64,000 nucleotides of DNA from an uncultured Polaribacter sp. (lineage in GTDB: Bacteria; Bacteroidota; Bacteroidia; Flavobacteriales; Flavobacteriaceae): the NCBI RefSeq assembly GCF_947501385.1, contig NZ_CANMVP010000008.1:92561-156560 (forward strand), written 5' to 3'. Positions within the stretch are counted from its first letter, which is position 1; each line of letters starts with the position of its first letter. Under the pieces are notes generated by a model. It was not told the DNA's origin, searched no databases, and saw only the letters and a list, made by a program, of their open reading frames with translations. Below are positions 59,373 through 64,000 of the stretch, piece by piece. The position numbers were made by a program, and so were the translations under genes.

Positions 59373-61265
59373 TTATTTAAAATTTTTCTGAAAATCTTTA
59401 TCAGCTACTATAATTTTATTTGCTTTGCCTTTGTAAATATTACCTTCAAAAACAATATTTTTTGATGATTTAATTTTTATTGCTGGATTCTCAGGAAATA
59501 ATTGAGGAAAAGTACCAGAATTTGTGATTGTATTTTCTTTGAAAATTAAACCATCTGTATTTGTAATTAGTAATATTAAATTGTCAAACTGATTAAAAGT
59601 ATTTTTCGAAATTTCTATATTCTTAAATGCTATGTTTTCATTATTATCATCTGTAGCGAAACGAATCACTGGCCTATTAAAACCACTATGTTGGCTATCT
59701 TGAAAAATATTATTTCTAATAATAACATTTGTTGCGTTTCCAGACTCAAACCAATGGCCACTTTCTACAGGAATTAAAATAGCTTCCATTTCTGTGCTAA
59801 AGTAATTATCTTCAATAACAGTATTTATTGGGTTAGATATTAATAAACCTCTTGCTCTGTTGTTTTGTATTTTGCAATTTTTAACTAATAAATCTGGGTA
59901 TCCATCCAAATTTTCAATTAAATCACCTGTTTTTAAGTTTGAAGGTAGTTTTTCATTAAATGTTATTATTTGATACCTATTATTTATGTACTCTACTTTT
60001 TTAATAGTTCCTTTTTCGTAAGAATGAAAAGATTTTTCTAATCTTACAAAGCCAAGTGTTTCGTTAGGCTGTCCTATTACAAATCCTTTTTGCTGATAAT
60101 GCATCATTCTTACACCAATCTGTGTATCACTTAAAATATCTACGATTTTTTGATAAGTTCCGTGCACATTTGTTGCATCATCTAACTGATTTTCGAATGT
60201 TGAATTTTTTAAAACTACTTTTCCGCTACAACCTACAAAATGTGTAGCATCTGCAGTTGTAGAAACCATTCTACCTTTAGAAGGTGTTACATTAAAATTA
60301 TCTAGTATTAAATCTGAAGAATTTTCTGCAATTAGACCCATTCCTCCCGCATGATGGATAGTTACATTTGTACCCTTAAAACCTTTTGTGTGCTTAATTC
60401 TAAAAGCTGGTGCAACTCTATTATATGCCTGATCTCCTTTCATAGTTAAAATCATACCAACAGGCGGCATTAATTTTTTGTGTCCATAAATACGCACCAA
60501 ACCTGGTTTTAATTGTACCACTTTTAAGTTAGATTCTTTTTTTAGGTTTTTACTTACTAATGATCTTTCGTCATTAATATATTTGTATTGTAAGTTTTCT
60601 AAACCGTTATGGACATTATTTTTTTTGGTTGTGGTAATGTTAGTGTAAGATTCTGTATTGTATGCAACTGCTTTTCTGCTTGGATCATATAGAATAGATT
60701 GACCTAATGTATGCTCATAGTATTCTTTGATAAAGTAGATTTGATTATTCCTAATTTCATAAGGATATTCGTCAGAAATTTTCATATCAAAAGTTTTATT
60801 TTTCTCATCGCTTGCTACAATTAATCCTTCGCTGTGGAAGGGTTCACTCCAATCTATAGACAAATTTTTAATGTTAATATTTGAGCTATTTTCAATAAAA
60901 AAAGGGATAATAACTCCATGAAAAATAAATGTAGAACCTTGACCATCTATAGTAAGGTTTTTAAAGTTTTCTATTGGAAAAGGTGTATTCACCATCAAAT
61001 CACCATGATTAGAAATGTATGCAAACCTTTCTAACCCTTTATCTGGATAAAAATGATAGATTCCTTTTTCAAACTTTATTTCTGATATAGGATTATTTTT
61101 AGCATCTAGTATCCTTTTTAAAACTGTTGCGGTTGCATCCTCTTTAATGTTACTTTTAAAAGTTACCACTTTTGGTTCATTGTATTGCGCAAAGCAGCTT
61201 GAAAAAAGTAAAATACAAACTAGATAAAAAAATGTCTCTTTTTTTAAATGGTTAATAAATTTCAT
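59373..61265 (-). CDS. GH110-type beta-helix glycoside hydrolase (paralog 3)
   Basis: TIHHAGGMGLIAENSSDLILDNFNV...TTADATHFVGCSGKVVLKNSTFENQLDDATNVHGTYQ. ORF track starts at 61280. Confidence 0.8.
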   Translation of the reverse strand: MKFINHLKKETFFYLVCILLFSSCFAQYNEPKVVTFKSNIKEDATATVLKRILDAKNNPISEIKFEKGIYHFYPDKGLERFAYISNHGDLMVNTPFPIENFKNLTIDGQGSTFIFHGVIIPFFIENSSNINIKNLSIDWSEPFHSEGLIVASDEKNKTFDMKISDEYPYEIRNNQIYFIKEYYEHTLGQSILYDPSRKAVAYNTESYTNITTTKKNNVHNGLENLQYKYINDERSLVSKNLKKESNLKVVQLKPGLVRIYGHKKLMPPVGMILTMKGDQAYNRVAPAFRIKHTKGFKGTNVTIHHAGGMGLIAENSSDLILDNFNVTPSKGRMVSTTADATHFVGCSGKVVLKNSTFENQLDDATNVHGTYQKIVDILSDTQIGVRMMHYQQKGFVIGQPNETLGFVRLEKSFHSYEKGTIKKVEYINNRYQIITFNEKLPSNLKTGDLIENLDGYPDLLVKNCKIQNNRARGLLISNPINTVIEDNYFSTEMEAILIPVESGHWFESGNATNVIIRNNIFQDSQHSGFNRPVIRFATDDNNENIAFKNIEISKNTFNQFDNLILLITNTDGLIFKENTITNSGTFPQLFPENPAIKIKSSKNIVFEGNIYKGKANKIIVADKDFQKNFK

Positions 61266-61299
61266 CTTAAATGTGTTCATATAAAAAAGTATAAGTTTT

Positions 61300-61370
61300 G
61301 TAAATTTGACGTTTTATGTAAACTTTAATAGTTTTATCAGTAAATTTTATGTGTCTGATAGTAAATTTGA
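61300..61370 (-). promoter_or_regulatory. Cluster of AATTTAC-type repeats upstream of the minus-strand susCD operon
   Basis: Plus-strand GTAAA(T/C)TT at 61300, 61318, 61340, 61361 (steps 18, 22, 21 bp). Confidence 0.4.
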
Positions 61371-61689
61371 AAAATAAAAATAGATAATTCGCTATATTTC
61401 AGATAATTAAAAAAATATCATTTATTGTGTTTTATCCATGTTTTCAAGTAAGAAATGGTATTTAAAAAGATGAAGTTTAGTTTTTTTTCTTTTAAAATCC
61501 ATGAAATATAAATATCTAATCCCCTAAAAAAATTCTTTCTGTAAATATTTTTATTGGTCTTAAAAAAAGTAGTCCTCTTTTAGGATTTTTTTTTACTTAA
61601 AGATACATCTAGTTTATCTATAAATACATTTTTCGAAACATATTACTCGAAATTTGATTATTTAAAAATAACCACGTAAAAAAGTAATT

Positions 61690-63033
61690 ATGTTAAAAAA
61701 AGCAACAAACCTTTTTAGTCTTAAGATAATTTTATTTTCACTTTTAATAATTTTTTTCTCTGCCTGTTCAAAGACAGATCCTGAAGAGTTTATTGAAGAA
61801 GAGGAGGGTGATGATGAAGTTGTAGAAGCAGTAGAACCAGTAAACGAAGCAGATTTTTATATAGAACCATCAAGTTTTGCTGTTGAAAAAAATTTGGTTA
61901 CAGATTATGGTGCAGATATCATTTTTAGCACAGATGACAGTACTATCCTGCAAACTGCAATAGATGATGTAAATTCTCTCGGAGGGGGGAAATTAATAAT
62001 ACCTGAAGGAAATTTTACTTTCGAAGATATTAATCTAAAATCTAACGTACATTTGAGAATAAGTGATCAAGCAGTCATAAAACCAATGGCAACTGGAACT
62101 AGAGGTTATGTAATATTTAGAGTGACCAATGATACATCTTCAACACCTTTAGAAAATGTAAGCATTATTGGTACAGGTGGAGGAAAATTTACTGTTGACT
62201 TAAGAGACGCTCAGAATGATAAAGTACGAGTAATACAATCTTGGAATGTAAAAAATTTTAAATACAGTAATATACTTGTACAAGATAAGAAATCTATTTT
62301 TGCTGCTGTTGAATTTAATGGAGTAGAAATTGGTGATAAAGTCTACGGTCCAAGATTTGGTGTGGTATCAAATATAGATCTTATCGATTCACACTACGGT
62401 TATGGAGTTGTTCAATTACAATTAGGTCGTGAAATTTACTTTAATAACTTATATGGAAAAGGAGGTATTACTTTAAGAATAGAAACTCACAATAAAACAC
62501 TATACGATGCATCTAAATATGTTGCACCTGATAATCTTTTTGGTAGAGATATTAGATCTGAAAATGGAAATTGTGCTGTAATGTTATCTCCACATTTTGT
62601 TAAAATTGGAAAAGCAGATATTGGTATAATAAAATCAGTAGGAAGTGGTTATGCCGTAAGAGTTGAAAAAGGATTTGTTACAGCTAAAGAACAACAAGAT
62701 TCAAATGTTACGTTAACCGATGGTAGCTTTAGTACTGAAACTTTAATTAGAAATGTAGAAGTTACTTACCTAGATAATACTGCTCAAATAAAAAATAAAG
62801 ATTTTAAGTTTATGCCTTGTAATATTAGACCAGAACAATACGAATACACTAATGAGCCAGGTTTTACTTTTGATACTTATATCTATGAACAAGTGGCATC
62901 AATTGGTGGGGGAAAAAATGTTGCTAATTATACCATAGATTTTAATCCAAATCAAATTACAGTAATTAACTCATCCAATAGCGGAGGCAGAAAAGCATTT
63001 ATTGAAGAAGATGATACTATTAATTGTAATTAA
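61690..63033 (+). CDS. GH82 iota-carrageenase-type beta-helix lipoprotein
   Basis: EADFYIEPSSFAVEKNLVTDYGAD...LQTAIDDVNSLGGGKLIIPEGNFTFEDINLKSNVHLRISDQAVIKP; GYGVVQLQLGREIYFNNLYGKGGITLRIETHN; AVMLSPHFVKIGKADI, all aligning with recalled A. fortis CgiA blocks. Confidence 0.8.
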   Translation: MLKKATNLFSLKIILFSLLIIFFSACSKTDPEEFIEEEEGDDEVVEAVEPVNEADFYIEPSSFAVEKNLVTDYGADIIFSTDDSTILQTAIDDVNSLGGGKLIIPEGNFTFEDINLKSNVHLRISDQAVIKPMATGTRGYVIFRVTNDTSSTPLENVSIIGTGGGKFTVDLRDAQNDKVRVIQSWNVKNFKYSNILVQDKKSIFAAVEFNGVEIGDKVYGPRFGVVSNIDLIDSHYGYGVVQLQLGREIYFNNLYGKGGITLRIETHNKTLYDASKYVAPDNLFGRDIRSENGNCAVMLSPHFVKIGKADIGIIKSVGSGYAVRVEKGFVTAKEQQDSNVTLTDGSFSTETLIRNVEVTYLDNTAQIKNKDFKFMPCNIRPEQYEYTNEPGFTFDTYIYEQVASIGGGKNVANYTIDFNPNQITVINSSNSGGRKAFIEEDDTINCN

Positions 63034-63197
63034 GAATTAATCTTTTCTTTTTCTATTTATCTGCATCTAAAGCTGATTTAAATTTTTATGAAATAAATAT
63101 TTTTAGATTCATTCTATAGCAGATGATTCCCTGAAAATAATGATAGTAGCAAAGCAGCCATATTATTCCAGGTTGTAGCAGTTTAAAACCGTAAAAA

Positions 63198-63965
63198 TTG
63201 AAAAACAATAAACCTCTATCAAAATTCATATTATTTCTAACAGTATTATCTGTTTTAAATTCTTGTGTTTCTAATAAAAAAGAAGGGAATAGTTCTTTAA
63301 ATGAAAGAGCTATTCCCTTTAAAATTAAAGAATCAGACTTTTATGAAGTTCCTAAAGCATTTAAAATAACAAAGATTTTTAAAGCACTCGATAATGATTT
63401 TAATACTAATGATAGCCAAGAACTGCAAAAAGCAATTAATGATTTACACAAATTAGGTGGAGGTAAATTAATTATACCTAAAGGAAACTACACGTTTTCG
63501 GAAATTAGTTTAAAATCTAACATACACTTAAGTATAAATTCAGAAACGGTAATTAGACCTTATGAAAATAGTGAAAATGACAATTATGCTGTTTTTAAAA
63601 TTACTAATAATTTCTCTTTTGAACCTATTGAAAATACAAGTATAGTAGGAAATGATGGTCAATTTACAATCGATTTAAGGCATTTAAAAAATAAAAATTT
63701 AAGAGTAATACAAACTTGGAACGCAAAAAATTTTGTGTATAGTAATATTCTTATTGAAGATAATTATTCAAGATTTTCTGCATTAGAATTTAATGCAGTG
63801 GAAATAAATGATAAAATTTACGGATCTAAAAATGGAGTAGTAAAAAATATTAAAGTAAAAAATGCACATTATGGTTTTGGAGTTGTGCAACTACAGTATG
63901 GTAATAAAATATTATTTAAAAATTTATTGAGTTATACGTTTAGCTTCTGTTTTATTAATTTTTGA
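63198..63965 (+). pseudogene. Truncated second GH82-type gene (N-terminal half only), apparent TTG start
   Basis: ESDFYEVPKAFKITKIFKALDNDFNTNDSQELQKAINDLHKLGGGKLIIPKGNYTF...GFGVVQLQYGNKILFKNLL|SYTFSFCFINF*; homology to 61690-63033 stops near 63927. Confidence 0.75.
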
Positions 63966-64000
63966 TATACTGGCTTTTCTTCAACCATCCTACAAATCGT
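63932..64000 (-). CDS. C-terminal end of an unidentified minus-strand ORF entering from the right (possible mobile element)
   Basis: Minus-strand frame ...TICRMVEEKPVYQKLIKQKLNV* with stop at 63932-63934, inside the disrupted GH82 copy. Confidence 0.35.
   Translation of the reverse strand, partial: TICRMVEEKPVYQKLIKQKLNV

Noticed and set aside
30829-61582. TAGTCCTCTTT shared before 30857 (GH110) and before 61690 (GH82)
   Set aside because: Only 11 bp, no shared promoter spacing; the second copy fits a small TCCT/AGGA hairpin with T-run. Not enough to call a regulatory motif.
1-64000. CRISPR arrays, rRNA or tRNA genes
   Set aside because: No regularly spaced ~30-bp repeats and no recognisable rRNA/tRNA segments by eye; a tRNAscan/Infernal run was not possible.

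Overview
AT-rich Bacteroidota (marine Flavobacteriaceae-like) DNA in two parts. (1) ~1-15.3 kb is a mixed accessory region: an AraC-type regulator, TraB/GumN-like proteins, membrane and serine proteases, a serine hydrolase, an orphan TonB receptor with decayed neighbours, a PadR/DoxX group and a three-gene split HipBST-type toxin-antitoxin locus. (2) ~15.4-64 kb is a large polysaccharide utilisation locus (PUL), most consistent with sulfated red-algal galactan (carrageenan-type). It holds a hybrid two-component regulator (HTCS), two SusC/SusD pairs, six S1 sulfatases with Cys-type FGly motifs, three GH110-type beta-helix proteins, two more distant beta-helix paralogs, one GH2, one SGNH esterase-like protein, two large T9SS-type surface proteins and, at the right edge, two GH82 (iota-carrageenase)-type genes, the second truncated. 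Main second-look items: (a) identical promoter architecture, GTTACAT-N14-GTTACAT-N29-TAnnTTTG, upstream of both T9SS-protein operons, a candidate HTCS operator; (b) an ORF just below the track cutoff (59 aa) encoding a putative short secreted peptide precursor inside the PUL; (c) an apparent catalytic-residue substitution in the intact GH82; (d) disruption of the second GH82 exactly where a minus-strand ORF ends; (e) a duplicated ~92-bp noncoding repeat bracketing a non-PUL block with a decayed metalloprotease gene between the two PUL halves; (f) the tandem T9SS/non-T9SS beta-helix pair. No rRNA, tRNA or CRISPR array was recognised by eye. All family assignments are motif recognition without database search.
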